A stretch of DNA of 64,000 bases from Azolla caroliniana. Its lineage: Eukaryota > Polypodiophyta. Location: NCBI GenBank assembly GCA_043228905.1, contig JBHGNT010000011.1:10540001-10604000 (forward strand), read 5' to 3'. Each line of letters begins with the position of its first letter. The first letter of the stretch is position 1. The notes below the pieces were generated by a model, which made no database searches, was not told where the DNA came from, and worked only from the letters and a program-made list of their open reading frames with translations. Of this stretch, positions 34,401-45,300 are shown one piece after another. Position numbers and translations under genes: made by a program.

Positions 34401-35120
34401 GTCAGTCACAATGTCAATGACCATATTATTAGGCACAAATCTCCGATATCCTAGTTCTTCCAGTCTGCAACCGTAAGAATAAAACATATTCACGGATCTC
34501 CAATTTTTAAATCTGTTGTAATGTTTCCTAGCGTCTACCCCCAATTGGGAACTACTGTGGGATAACTAACATCAGGTAAAATAGCAATAGTTTCACAATT
34601 ACTTGAATCATCAGAAAATCTGGAAGCTACATACCATCTCAATAGCCATCTCAATAAGAGATGATAGGCGTTTTGCTCCTCCATCCTCTGAACCCCATAT
34701 GATTTGAAGAGCCATGGCTAGATTTTCCTCAACTGAGGCTCTAGAGTTTGTATATTTCAATGCATCGAGTAAGTGCACAACATGTTCTCTCAAATCAGTT
34801 TTCTGATCACACCGCCTGCAGATATATTCCATATTCAAGCCAATTGGCTTTACTACTCCAGCCATCTGGCAATCTAAGGCACATTTTATATGTGCTCCAT
34901 GCCCACAAAACTCAGCACCTGGCAACCTTGCAAAGCATCGGACAGATGTGAAAGCACTATGGACAGAGCTCATGGTCTTTCCACACAATATACATAAGCA
35001 CTCTCTGCAATAGTGTGGCTCGCTGCAGCAAATATCACATGGCATGACTCCTATAGCCCCTAGAGCTAGACTCTTGCCTTTCTCCAGACCACAATCATGG
35101 TTTCCTGCTTTACACCGCAT
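31417..35120 (-). CDS. PHD-like zinc-finger protein gene, multi-exon (5' end uncertain)
   Basis: Minus-strand gene. The main exon is 35,120-34,635, possibly starting at 35,170 or upstream. It encodes a Cys/His-rich module: MRCKAGNHDCG, CDICCSEPHYCREC-LC-ILC, FCGHGAHIKC and YICRRC, resembling the Oberon/VEL-type plant PHD finger (histone-reader-like, nuclear). Donor ATG|GTATGT at 34,634. Three further exons fit by splice site and phase: 33,703-33,666 (38 bp), 31,881-31,809 (73 bp, SMLSYMVQELKLLHQ) and from 31,722 down to a stop at 31,417. Phases 0, 2 and 0 agree across all junctions and no stop is created. MITE-2 lies in the intron between 33,666 and 31,881. An upstream first exon was not found. 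The family name is tentative. Confidence 0.6.
33080..33436. mobile_element. MITE-2: inverted-repeat element in an intron
   Basis: Ends TAGGAATCAGCAA ... TTGCTGATTCCTA (13 bp perfect), about 357 bp. The interior repeats GGTTCGGTT/AACCGGTTAAGCC like MITE-1, with no ORF. Flanking octamers TCAACCCG and TCGACGTG match at only 5 of 8 positions, so a target duplication is not proven. Confidence 0.6.
33905..33970. repeat. GT/GCAC and GA microsatellites
   Basis: TGTGTGTGCGCACGCACCC followed by about eight GA units. Confidence 0.9.
34635..35120 (-). CDS. Zinc-finger exon of the PHD-like gene
   Basis: Best supported exon: about 20 Cys/His residues in paired spacing, followed by a helical segment (SRASVEENLAMALQIIWGS). 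If the first ATG is not at 35,120, an acceptor CTATAG|ACTCAC at about 35,162 keeps the frame open upstream. Confidence 0.75.
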
Positions 35121-35278
35121 GTCTTCTTCAACTCTCCTGATTTTCGGTACTCTATAGTGAGTCTATAGTGCTGCAATCACATACACAGAATTGTGATAGA
35201 AAATAATACTATTAATAATGAAATACTAAAGAAATCATCAAATATCAGAAACACCGGCTCACAGTTACCAATAAATTG

Positions 35279-35322
<44 letters not shown>
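35279..35322. repeat. CT microsatellite
   Basis: About 22 CT units upstream (relative to the minus strand) of the zinc-finger exon. Confidence 0.95.
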
Positions 35323-35324
<2 letters not shown>

Positions 35325-37227
35325 CTGCCCCACTTTGCTCTCATCAAAGAATTTTGCAACCCATAGGAAATTATACATGTTTCCCCATGAATTTAATAAC
35401 ATTGTATCACCATTTTAGGACACTATTGATTAACCAGCATTTTCGCGCCTATTTATATCACTTGACAAACTGTTTTTATTATTGACACTTGATGCAATTG
35501 ATGAGATTCGTCTTTCAAGGACATTAATATAACTCTCTTTATCCCTCTCTTCTCTAGAGTTTCTTTCTTTATCTATGACTTTCAGCTCATCATATCAGGC
35601 AAATAATTATACTCTCCCATAGTATATTGTACTTGAATGCTGGTTTCTTGGTTATATGGTTACTATATTTAGTATCTTCTTTTATTCTTTAATTTATAAT
35701 CAATGTTTTTATTGTATTTGATGATCACTGTAACTTTGGCCTTTGCCATCAAGGTTTCCTTGCTTGCTTCAGACTCTTGTTGAGTGCAAGAATTTTTGAA
35801 TCCAGTCAAGCTCCCAATATTATGGGATTACCTATCAGAATATCAATGTTTTTGTCAAGATTATGGACATGAGTGTCTCCATTTTCAGCCAGTTGTCTTG
35901 ATGACATAAGTGCCAACCTTGGGTACCTTCATTTAGGGAGCTCCCATTTTCAGATTTAAGAGACATTGATATCTCATTTTTAATCTCTTTCTTTTCTCCT
36001 TCACTTTCTCTTTCTACTCCACGTCCTTCTGAACATCACCAGGGCTGTGTATATGACAGGCACACAGATAAGAAGATGGTCGTAAATTTGGTCTCATGCA
36101 AACGTACTACATTTCAGGTTGCTCATGTATGCAACTATGGCTGTAAGTTGTCTTGTCGATGAAGTTTTGGGTCTTTTGCGGGAGTTGATACAACATTTCA
36201 ATTCATTTCTCTTTCTCTTTGGGCTCCTAGTCCAATGAGCACCATCCAAACATCACCAGAAATGCACATAGAACAGACCGAGTTGATTACATGGCATCTA
36301 TTTTTACTCATCTTTAAAAATATGGCATTTTTCATTTGTATTTGCAAATGCATCTGCATTTCCTTTGTCCGACAACAAAGCATCATCATACTTATCTCTC
36401 TGTTCTTTTCTTCTTTCTACTTTCGCGTCGAATTCAAACATGAGCAGAAGTTTGCACAAACAGCAACAACAACAACAACATGTGAAGGAAGTAAAAAGGA
36501 AGCAATGTTCTTAAGATGTTTCATTAAGTGCACTTACATGGAAAGACTGATATATGTGTATCAACAGTAGAACGAAGAGAAGAGAACATCTAAGAAGAGA
36601 AAAGTACAGTAATCTTCTTTTCCATTCGCTCGATCTTCGAAACCAGAAGGGGAAGGGGAAGGGGAAGCAGAGGCTCCATCGAGCGGGAAAGAATTGGGGC
36701 GGCAGAATCCGATAATTACGTCTGCTTCTTCTTCTTCTTCTTCTTCTTCTTCTAAGTTTAAGAAGCTCCTTCAATTCGTAGCTACAAATAATGAGACTCC
36801 CTTCTCTTCTTCTTCATTTCCCTCCTCTTCATTTTTCCCAAAAAAGAATACATATACATATATGTACTCCATTAGTTAAAATATGTCCTTGCTTTAGTCC
36901 CCGTATCAGGTATCCTATCATTCTCAGCTACTATATACCCTGTGTATGTTGGTTGTACAAAACCTCACCACCAAACATCTACTTACATCTGGGCGACATC
37001 TCATATTTAACTTACACTTTCACATATGTATTTACCCGATCGGGAGGGGGGAACAACCAGCTGGGTACCACGTACTACCATCGTATATCCATTCTATTTT
37101 CTGCGGCAATCAATGTAGTACACCAACTTTTTCTGAAATTCATCCTCGTTAGTTTTGAAGCATCATGGGTTCCATCAATCTGCTCATATTGAGCCCTCAA
37201 TGTAGTTATGAATATGTGCCATATTAG
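35323..37227. other. Intergenic or upstream region without a supported gene
   Basis: Short frames only. CTT repeats at 36,721-36,752 and GGGGAA repeats near 36,650 could belong to a leader or promoter of the minus-strand zinc-finger gene. No exon with a domain was found. Confidence 0.5.
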
Positions 37228-37697
37228 CTTAATAGGGTTGAGAATCAAGCTCAACATAGTGTAACGTGTGAACCACCCTTTGAGGATCCATGAGCACTCA
37301 AAGGTCAAGAGTCATACCACTCTCTACACATTAAACTATGTGTCATAGAATCATATTCTATGACACATAACTAATGGGTTCCACATTCCCCATTACCATA
37401 AGACTTCACATTCCTCAAGGCTCTAGTGAGAGAGTGGACGTTGTAGTGAGTAAATGAAGAGAGAGGGTGACCCTATATAAAGCACCCTCCTCCTACTTCA
37501 TACTAAGTCGGTTGTGACTCCTTGTAATGATACATTTTGTATCTCCATTCTACTTGTGAAATATACACCTTCTTCTTGAGTATTTTATTTCTCTTGATTA
37601 TCTATCTTGTGTTCTCTTCTCTCCTCTATTTTTCACACACACACACATAACACACATATCTATTCTGTTGCACAAGAATCACCATCGATTCGTTACA
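37228..37697 (+). repeat. Copia-4 5' LTR
   Basis: GTTGAGAATCAAGCTCAACA ... GATTCGTTACA, about 470 bp (the first T of the TG is missing). TATA box TATATAA at 37,474-37,480, CACACA microsatellite near 37,640. The primer site TGGTATCAGAAC follows directly (37,698-37,709). It is the same family as the Copia-5 LTRs and contains a 15-bp palindrome at 37,337-37,369. Confidence 0.9.
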
Positions 37698-37864
37698 TGG
37701 TATCAGAACAATTTGGTAGCTCGATCTAGCCCTTTCGCCTCATCGTGATCATGTGTTGTGCTCTACGCCAACATTCAAGAAGAACCGGCTCATCGCTATT
37801 GTAGTACCACTACATAGCTCGTGTTCGAGAGAGAAGGAAAAGAAGAAAGGAAGCTTAATCGACA

Positions 37865-38875
37865 ATGAATGCTCAAATGGGGAGCGCTCTCCCTAGCGAG
37901 AAGTTGGATCACAACAACTTTGCATCTTGGGAGTACAAGATGCACCAATACCTTGTCAGTCAAGGTTATTGGAGTTACATCAAAGGAGCACAAGAAAACC
38001 GACCCACCCGAAAGACGCCGACTACGCAACATGGGAGCAAGCGGCAAGTCGAGTGATGTATTGCTTGGCGACATGTGTTCACGACCACATGTTCGACTAC
38101 ATTCGAGAAGCTGAGACGCCAAAGGAAGTGTGGGAGAATCTTCGTAAGATTTTCGCCACCAACACAACTGCGAGAAAGCTTCAACTCCACCAAGAGTTGA
38201 ACAACATCGAACAAAGGGATATGTCCATCACTAGCTACACCTTGAAGATCAAGGAGATTTGTGATGCACTCAGCTCGATAAGCGTAAATGTGGAGGATGA
38301 CAAGATGGTGTAAATATGCCCCGGCGGCCTTGCACCACGGTTCGGCGCGATGCAGATCATCGTACTAGCATGGGAGAATCTGCCCTCCTTCGATCTTCAA
38401 TCCATGTTGTTGGTCGAAGAGAATCATGTTCGAACAAGGAGCGACGCCTCGGAAGGCCACATACTCTACACGCATTCAGACGGAGGAAAAGGACGTGGTC
38501 GTGCAAGAAGAGGCTGATTCGGCCAAGGACGAGGCGGACGAGGCCGGAGTTACGAAAACAACTCTCAATTATGGCAACAAGATGGAGGCCATCGAGGAAC
38601 CTTTGGAAGAAGGGGGAGCCACCATTCCGGTCCGAGTCGACAAAACTCAATCGAATGCGGATATTGCGGAAAAATTAGTCAACGCGAAGAAGAATGTCGT
38701 AAGAAGATGCGCGAGTCGGCTTCCACTAGCCAACAACTCACCAACTACACCACCAACTCCAAGTATGACGATCGTGGCGGAATGTTCGTGATGAAACATA
38801 GAGCAAATTCTATGTTGGCTTCTACTTCAACTAGTGCCTCGGGTCTAGAAGACGTATGGTTCGTCGACTCCGGTG
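37865..38875 (+). pseudogene. Copia-4 gag and start of protease, truncated
   Basis: ATG at 37,865 (MNAQMGSALPSEKLDHNNFA), close kin of Copia-5 gag. Frame changes near 38,000 and a stop at 38,311-38,313 break it. Later it carries FDLQSMLLVEENH, an RNA-binding CGYCGK knuckle in which the His/Cys spacing is disturbed (ISQREEEC), and protease start VWFVDSGA at about 38,850-38,870. The sequence stops exactly in the protease motif, where unrelated sequence starts at about 38,876; the rest of the element is absent. Confidence 0.85.
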
Positions 38876-39633
38876 CTTGTGCGCTTGTGCGCTTGTCGCT
38901 GTTCCCCGACATCCTAACTGGGAAGAGATACGCTCCCTCAGGCAGGTGAGCTGCTTCGTTCTAATCCAGGTACCGTTCCGTATCCGATACGTGACCAGGG
39001 AATGAACCGGCATAGCTATCCAGACAATGACACGGTCCTCCCTTCCTCCCTATTCTGATTGCTTGATCCAAGATCCCGGTGGTCCCGTCTTATTTCTACA
39101 CATCCACGCGGAAATTCGCGACATTCCAGTGTATTATTGTATGAGGCAGATGATGCTCTAGAGGCTAAGACTGTCATCAACAGGCATCTAATATCTGTCT
39201 CGCCTTTTCAACAACCTCGAAAGCAAATGCGTGCAACTCAAGTATGGAAAACAGTATCCACGATTACATTATGGACCTTATGGAAGTATTGATGTAAAAG
39301 AGGATATGATTCCATAGTACCCCTTCTCTCAAATATATTGCTAGAATTATGGGACAACCTACTAGTGGTAGTGCGTGGGTAGTATGACAATATGTCGGGC
39401 CCTTCGAAGGTTGTTCTTAAGAAAAGGAAAAAATCACTGCAATTATGGAGGAAGTTGCCTCTATTCACGATCTCCTCTCAAGGACCAATCTGGAAATATC
39501 ATCATCCCTGGCCCTTCCCCTGATTATCCTTTTTGTATATCATACTCTCTAAATTGTATAGTTTGTAGCCTTATGGCGTTTTTTCTTAATACTAATGAAG
39601 GAAATCTTTTTGGAAAAAAAAAAATCGCGACAT
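38876..39633 (+). repeat. Candidate 5' LTR of TR-GAG-2 (left boundary uncertain)
   Basis: Non-coding stretch ending CGCGACA directly before TTGGTGAACCCGACGTGAA, the motif that follows the TR-GAG-1 5' LTR. About 160 bp (38,960-39,120) is similar to 40,430-40,590, as expected of two LTR parts. The ends do not match fully, so at least one LTR is incomplete. Confidence 0.5.
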
Positions 39634-39674
39634 TGGTGAACCCGACGTGAAAAGGGCAATAGAGGAGTCCGAAA

Positions 39675-40427
39675 ATGAGAGGAAGTGAACTCGTGGAAGC
39701 CATGGCGGCGGCTGTTGATCGTCTGGTGAATGCTCGAGAGGGCACAGGCGCCCTGGACAGAGCTGTTGAATCGATAGTCGCCGTGATAGGCCGTTTCAAT
39801 AGCAAAGATGCAACTAGCTATCTGGAGGCCTACCGGGCCAAGATGGTGATGGGGAACATATCGGAGGACAGACGGCTGGCCGAATTCCCTCGAGTCGTTG
39901 CACCAAGCATCCACGCCGAGGTGCTCGAGGTGCGAGTAGACTACCGTAATTGGGCAGAATTTGAGGGGCAGCTCTTCGAAAGGTACGGTTTCAACGACTC
40001 ACTCCAGTTGTCGAGGGAGGACTTTATGGATTGGGTCGAGAGCCCCGACAAGGGACGGAATACATCGGCCCTGCTTTACGAGTTCGAAAAGCGGTTCGCG
40101 CGGCTCTTGATGCTAGACTGGATCGTGCTCGATACGAGCAAGGTCTTACTGTTTGTGATGCCAGTCGATGTGCTCACGGTCGACTGGGCCATGGTCCAAA
40201 GAGTTTGCGGTTGTTTCAACAAACGGCGCGATTGGAACGACGCGAGGTCCTCGATGACCCGCGCGGGTGCCAGGAGGAAGACGGAGGAACCGGTTCTGAC
40301 GAGAGCAGACAAAACGAGACAGTGGCTCCAGGCGGGCAAGGGGCTGACCAATGTGATCGCAGGACCGTCCGGGGGCGCATGGGTCCAATGTGATAAACCC
40401 GAAACCCGAAACCTTAAACAACCCTAA
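39675..40427 (+). CDS. TR-GAG-2 gag-like ORF, 250 aa (shortened)
   Basis: ATG at 39,675. Residues about 40-190 align with the TR-GAG-1 gag domain: SYLEAYRAKMVMGNIS against RYLRDYKAEMIRCGIP, FEGQLFERYGFND against FEEALREAYDYE, FMDWVESPDKGRNTSALLYE against the FDEWVASEKTHRSATQAFLE region, and VDWAMVQRVC against EDWAEVKRVC. It lacks the acidic and basic tails of TR-GAG-1 and runs into LTR-like sequence. No zinc knuckle or pol. The frame is open, but the missing C-terminal part and damaged LTRs suggest an old copy. Confidence 0.7.
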   Translation: MRGSELVEAMAAAVDRLVNAREGTGALDRAVESIVAVIGRFNSKDATSYLEAYRAKMVMGNISEDRRLAEFPRVVAPSIHAEVLEVRVDYRNWAEFEGQLFERYGFNDSLQLSREDFMDWVESPDKGRNTSALLYEFEKRFARLLMLDWIVLDTSKVLLFVMPVDVLTVDWAMVQRVCGCFNKRRDWNDARSSMTRAGARRKTEEPVLTRADKTRQWLQAGKGLTNVIAGPSGGAWVQCDKPETRNLKQP

Positions 40428-40600
40428 ACCCATTTCATATCTGATACGCAATCGGGAACCAAACCGGCGAAGCTATCTAGACAGTGACACGGTCCTCCCT
40501 TCCCCCTATTCTAACTCCTTGGTCCGAGATACTGGAGCTCCCATCCTATTTCTACGCATCCACGCGGAAATTCGTGGCAACGTGTGCAAGCTTCTGCACT
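40390..40600 (+). repeat. Partial 3' LTR of TR-GAG-2
   Basis: Starts near TGTGATAAACCCG after CCGGGGGCGC and shares ATCCACGCGGAAATTCG and GACACGGTCCTCCCTTCC with 38,960-39,120. It is cut at about 40,600 by the start of Ty3-C. Confidence 0.45.
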
Positions 40601-41626
40601 TGAAAAGTTAAATCTGGCCGACAACGATACCGAACAACGCAAGATGCTAATCACAAAGGAAATGTAGTCCGACAAAAAGACAAAGCTCAAAGAATTGCAA
40701 TGGCAATACAAATATGTGTTTCCATGATCATTTGAGGACATGCAGGTATTTGATCCGGTGTTTAGTTGGTACTAGATTAATTTAAATAAGATGCAAAGCG
40801 GGTGCGACAAAGGAGGTATCATCTAAACCCGAATTATGCAGTTAAAGTAAAAGAAGAAATTGACAAACTGCTACGAGTCGGTTTTATTCAGCCAGTTAAA
40901 AGGGCTACTTGGCTCAACCCAACAGGTGTAGTACCCATAAAGAATGATAAAATTAGAGTATTTGTGGACTACCGAAAACTAAATGTGGCCACGATACCGG
41001 ATGCATTTTCGTTACCATTTACAAACCGAGTGTTGGATGCAGTCTTAGGTCATGAAATTTATAGTTTCCTTGATGGATTCAATGGATATAACCAAGTTCA
41101 AATGCACCTTGATGATCAAGAAAATACAGCTTTTGTCATTGAATGGGGAGTATTTGTGGCATTAGTAATGATGTTTGGTTTGAAGACAACCCCAACAACA
41201 TTTCAAAGAGTCATCCAAGAGATTTTTTGCATATTATATACCAGCATTTATGCAAGTATTTCTAGATGATTTTGCAGTGTACATTAGACGAATCGACTAT
41301 TTCGAGCATCTAAAATTATGTCTAGAGAAGTGTCGACATGGAAGATTGAGTTTAAATCCAGCCAAATGTGCATTTGGTGTGACAAGTGGAACGTTGTTAG
41401 GCCATATTATCAGCCATGAGGGAATTGTTGTCAACCCCGACCAAGTGAAAGCAATGATCGAAGCACCTCCACCAACAAATGCTAAAGCATTGTGCCATTT
41501 TCTAGACCAAATTAGATGGCACAACTGAATGATCAAATATTTAGCAGATGTAGCAATACCTTTCCACACGGCGGTGCATAAGACACCATTTCAATGGTCC
41601 ACAGTCGAACAAGAGGCTTACGACTA
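40600..41626 (+). pseudogene. Ty3-C part 1: RT
   Basis: Ty3/gypsy RT closely related to that of Ty3-D: RRYHLNPNYAVKVKEEIDKL, VDYRKLNVATIPDAF, EIYSFLDGFNGYNQVQMHL, then after a frame break near 41,240 VFLDDFAVYIRR (FLDD in place of YxDD) and AKCAFGVTSGTLLGHIIS. Upstream gag and protease are missing. Stops at about 40,666 and 40,725 and the frame break mark it as dead. Copia-5 interrupts it at 41,626/41,627 in the linker before RNase H, and reading resumes at 47,167. Confidence 0.9.
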
Positions 41627-42017
41627 TGTAAAGAATCGGATATGATTCTTTTGAAGCGGAAGAGATGTGAGTTATGTGTGTGTGTGTGAGAGTGAGAGAG
41701 AGAGAGAGAGACAAGGAATAATACACAGAGAATACGCAAGGTAAAAGTATATTAACAAAGGAGAAAGACTCAACTAAATACAAGGTGGGAGGAAGGTGCT
41801 TTATATAGTCACCCTCTCTCTTCATTAACTACAAGACTCATGGAGCATGAGGAATGTGAAAGCTCATAAGTTATGTGTCATAGAATATGATTCTATGACT
41901 CATACTAAATGCTAGAATATAATGAGGTGACATAATGGTGACTCTTGACCGTTGGAGTGTCTATTCACTCTCAAGGTGAGTTCACACACTAGACCAAGTT
42001 GAGCTTGATTCTCAACA
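41627..42017 (-). repeat. Copia-5 3' LTR
   Basis: Minus strand TGTTGAGAATCAAGC ... CGATTCTTTACA. Contains TG/GA microsatellites (41,678-41,712), TATATAA on the minus strand near 41,805 and the palindrome at 41,872-41,904. Confidence 0.95.
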
Positions 42018-42340
42018 TGCCCCCTCAAGCTCAAGTCGGGTCAGTTTCACACGGTATCCGAAATCCGCTTCGACTCGCGTTCCAGAGTCCGCGTCGACTC
42101 ACGTTTATGCGGAGTTGCGGAATTTGTGCTCCAACTTGCGTTGTGCGTAGTTGCGAAGTCTGTGCTTCGGCTTGCGTCTTTCTTCGTGGCTTTGCGCGGT
42201 AGATCGGCTCTTCGCAGCTTCGTTGTGTGGTTGCGGAATCCACGCATTATTGCATAGTGCGCGGTTGCGGAATCTACGCGTTATTGCGTAGTGTCTTGCG
42301 TAGTTGCGGAATCCACGCGTTATTGCGTAGCGTCTTCAGT
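42018..42340. repeat. Spacer between two polypurine tracts of Copia-5, with tandem repeats
   Basis: Non-coding 320 bp between TTGAGGGGGAG (about 42,342-42,352, minus) and TTGAGGGGGCA at the LTR (42,018-42,028). Its distal part (42,228-42,337) is about three units of GTTGCGGAATCCACGCGTTATTGCGTAG, 33-40 bp each. Copia-3 has an open frame in the same place. Confidence 0.8.
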
Positions 42341-45300
42341 ACTCCCCCTCAAGCTTGGCAAGTCAGGGATCATCAATCCGAGATCGGTCATGAATTGCCA
42401 TAGCTTGTCGGCTCCTAAGGCTTTAGTGAAGATGTCGACCGTTTGAAGATTGGTGCTAATGTGTTGTAGGTCGACATTGCTAGCTAGAACGCGCTCTCGG
42501 ATGAAGTGATAGTGCACTTCGATGTGCTTTGTCCGCGCGTGGAACACCGGGTTCCGAGCCAGATAAATATTGCTCATGTTGTCGCAGTAAAGGGAAGTCA
42601 GATCCTTGATGGGTACGCCCAGATCCTTGAGTATCCTTTTGAGCCATACGGCTTCACATGCGGCCACTGCCGCGCTCCTATATTCTACCTCTGTGCTCGA
42701 AAGAGCGACGATTGGTTGCTTTTTGCTGCTCTAGGATATTGCTCCGCTGCCGAGGGAGAAAACAAATCCGGAGGTTATTCTTCTATCGGCTTTGTAGCCA
42801 GCCCAATTGGCGTCTGTGTACCCCTCGAGTCATATGGGCATCGCAGTCTTGTAGAGGATCCCGCAATCCATTGTGCCGCTCACGTATCGTAGAACTCGCT
42901 TAGCGCAATCCAAGTGAGTATCATGCGGTGTTTGCATGAATTGACTAAGGAGACCGACCGGATAGCTGAGATCAGGTCGAGTGATCATGAGGTAGATGAG
43001 ACTCCCGATTAGTTGCCGATATTGAGTCGGCTCACACGCTTTGGTGCCAGAGTTCGCATCTAGTTTGAGATTGCGATCGAGTGGGGTTGCCGCGGATTTG
43101 CACTCAGCCATCCCGAACTTGTATAACAAGTTGAGGATGTAGTGCCGTTGAGAGATCATGATTCTGGTCGGAGTCCGAATTACCTCTATGCCGAGGAAGT
43201 AGTGGAGCTCCTTCATGTACGTCATCTCGAACTTGTCCGAAAGGAGGGATTTGACCTTATTGATTTTGATGAGATGCTCACCTCCAATGACTAGGTCATC
43301 CACATATAAGATGATGACGATCAGACTTGTGGATTTGCTTCATATGTAGAGGGAGTTGTCCGATTTTGACATACGGAAGCCGATTTGATGAAGATATTGC
43401 GTTATCTTCGAATGCCAAGCACGCGGTGCTTGCTTGAGGCCATAGAGTAGCTTCTTGAGTCGGCATACAGCTTTCGGATGGGTGCTCGAGTTGAAGCCGA
43501 GTGGTTGTATCATGTACACCTCCTCTTCTAATTCGCCTTGTAGAAAGGCGTTCTTGACGTCCATTTGATGGAGGTGCCACCCTTTCGCCGCGACAAGCGC
43601 AATTACGGTTCGTACCGTCGTCATCTTTGCCACCGGGGCAAAGGTCTCTTCGTAGTCAATTCCATGCATTTGTGCGTAGCCTTTCACTATGAGTCACGCT
43701 TTGTAGCGATTGACGGAACCGTCGGCATTGTACTTCACTTTGCAAATACATCTGCATTCGATCACCTTTTTGTGTGGTGAGGTGGGAACGAGATCCCACG
43801 CCTCGTTCTTCCGTAGTGCCTGCTTCGATCCATCGCAGGTCCTTCGCGGCTTCGGAAAAGGTTTCAGGCTCCCGTACTATCGCTACTTTCATCATAAAGG
43901 CATAGTGATATGCCATGTAGTCGTTGTAGCCGAATCGGCTGACCAGATTCTTTTCACGGGTGGAGCGACGGAGCTTTTCATTTGCAGAGATGAGGGCTTT
44001 CTTAGCTCTGATTGGTACATTGAAGCCGCCAAACTCACTATCGAGTGAATGAGTCGACTCATCGTTGTCGAAGCGATCGTCTTCGTATTCCGCCATTTTC
44101 GCCTTGCCTTTGTCCATCTTCGAGCTAGGCCGTGATGTGCTTTGATCGCTCAAAGGCTCTTGTGGTCCGCTCAATCAGGTCGTGATCGGACTTTCTTCGA
44201 ACATGTGTGTAAGGTGATCTTCATCCTCTATCTCTTGTTCAGAGGATTCTGGGTTGAGCGGAGTCGGAGTCAAAGTTGTCTCTGGTGCGTACCAAGATGC
44301 GGACTCGTCAAAAATTACATCTCGACTTACTCAAGATTTCCGAGTTGAGGGGTTGTAGCACTTGTACCCCTTTTGCTCCAGTCAGTATCCTACGAGGATA
44401 CATTTCTTCGACTTCGGGTCAAACTTTTGATGCTTCTCGTTGAGGATGTGCACGTACGCTATCGCGCCGAATATCCGAGTGTGTGATAAGTCCAGCTTCT
44501 TTCCGAAGTATTTTTCGTGCAGAGTGACCTCGTGCACTTCGGATGTTGTGCACCAGTTCATTAGGTAGGCGGTCGTATTTGCAGCTTTGGCCTAATATGA
44601 CTTGGGCATATGCTTCTCGTTCATCATGGCCCGCGCCACTTCGAGGATGTGCCGATTTTTGCGCTCGTCTACTCTGTTTTGTTGCGGAGTGTGTGGACAA
44701 GTGAATTCTCGCCGAATTGCTTCCTTTCGGAGATACGCCATGAAATAATCCGAGAAGTACTCCTTGCCGCCATCCGATCGGAGACATCTTACATGTCGAC
44801 CCATGGCTTTCTCGACTTCATTCTTGAATTTTTGGAAGTCTTCGAACACTTCGCTCTTTTGCCGCATCGGATAGATCCAAGTGTGCCTAGAAAAGTCGTC
44901 GATGAAGAGCACGTAATATCGGCATCCGCCGAATGTAGCCGTCTGCGCCAGTCCCCATACGTCGGAATGGACTACATCGAGTAGACCTTTGCTCACGTTC
45001 CGCTCTTTCGGGAATGGGTGTCGGTGTTGCTTGCCGAATTGGCACGTTTCGCATACACCTTCAATCTCCTTCTCTTTGAATGTCAGGAGTCCGATGAAGA
45101 CTCCTTTCGATTTCATTGCTTCGAGTTTGTTGAGATTGATGTGGCTGATTCTCTTATGCCATAGCTCTATGTCGGAGTCGGCTTTCATGCCCTTTGCGAA
45201 CATGGCCGATTTCATCTCGTGTGAGTCGAGAATGAACATTCGGCCCTCTCTTCGTCCGCGTGCGATGAGTCGGCCCTCTTTTTCGATGAAGCAACTGCCT

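Noticed and set aside
36511-36774. Minus-strand frame with a poly-Arg start
   Set aside because: CTT microsatellite translation; no supporting domain or splice signals found.
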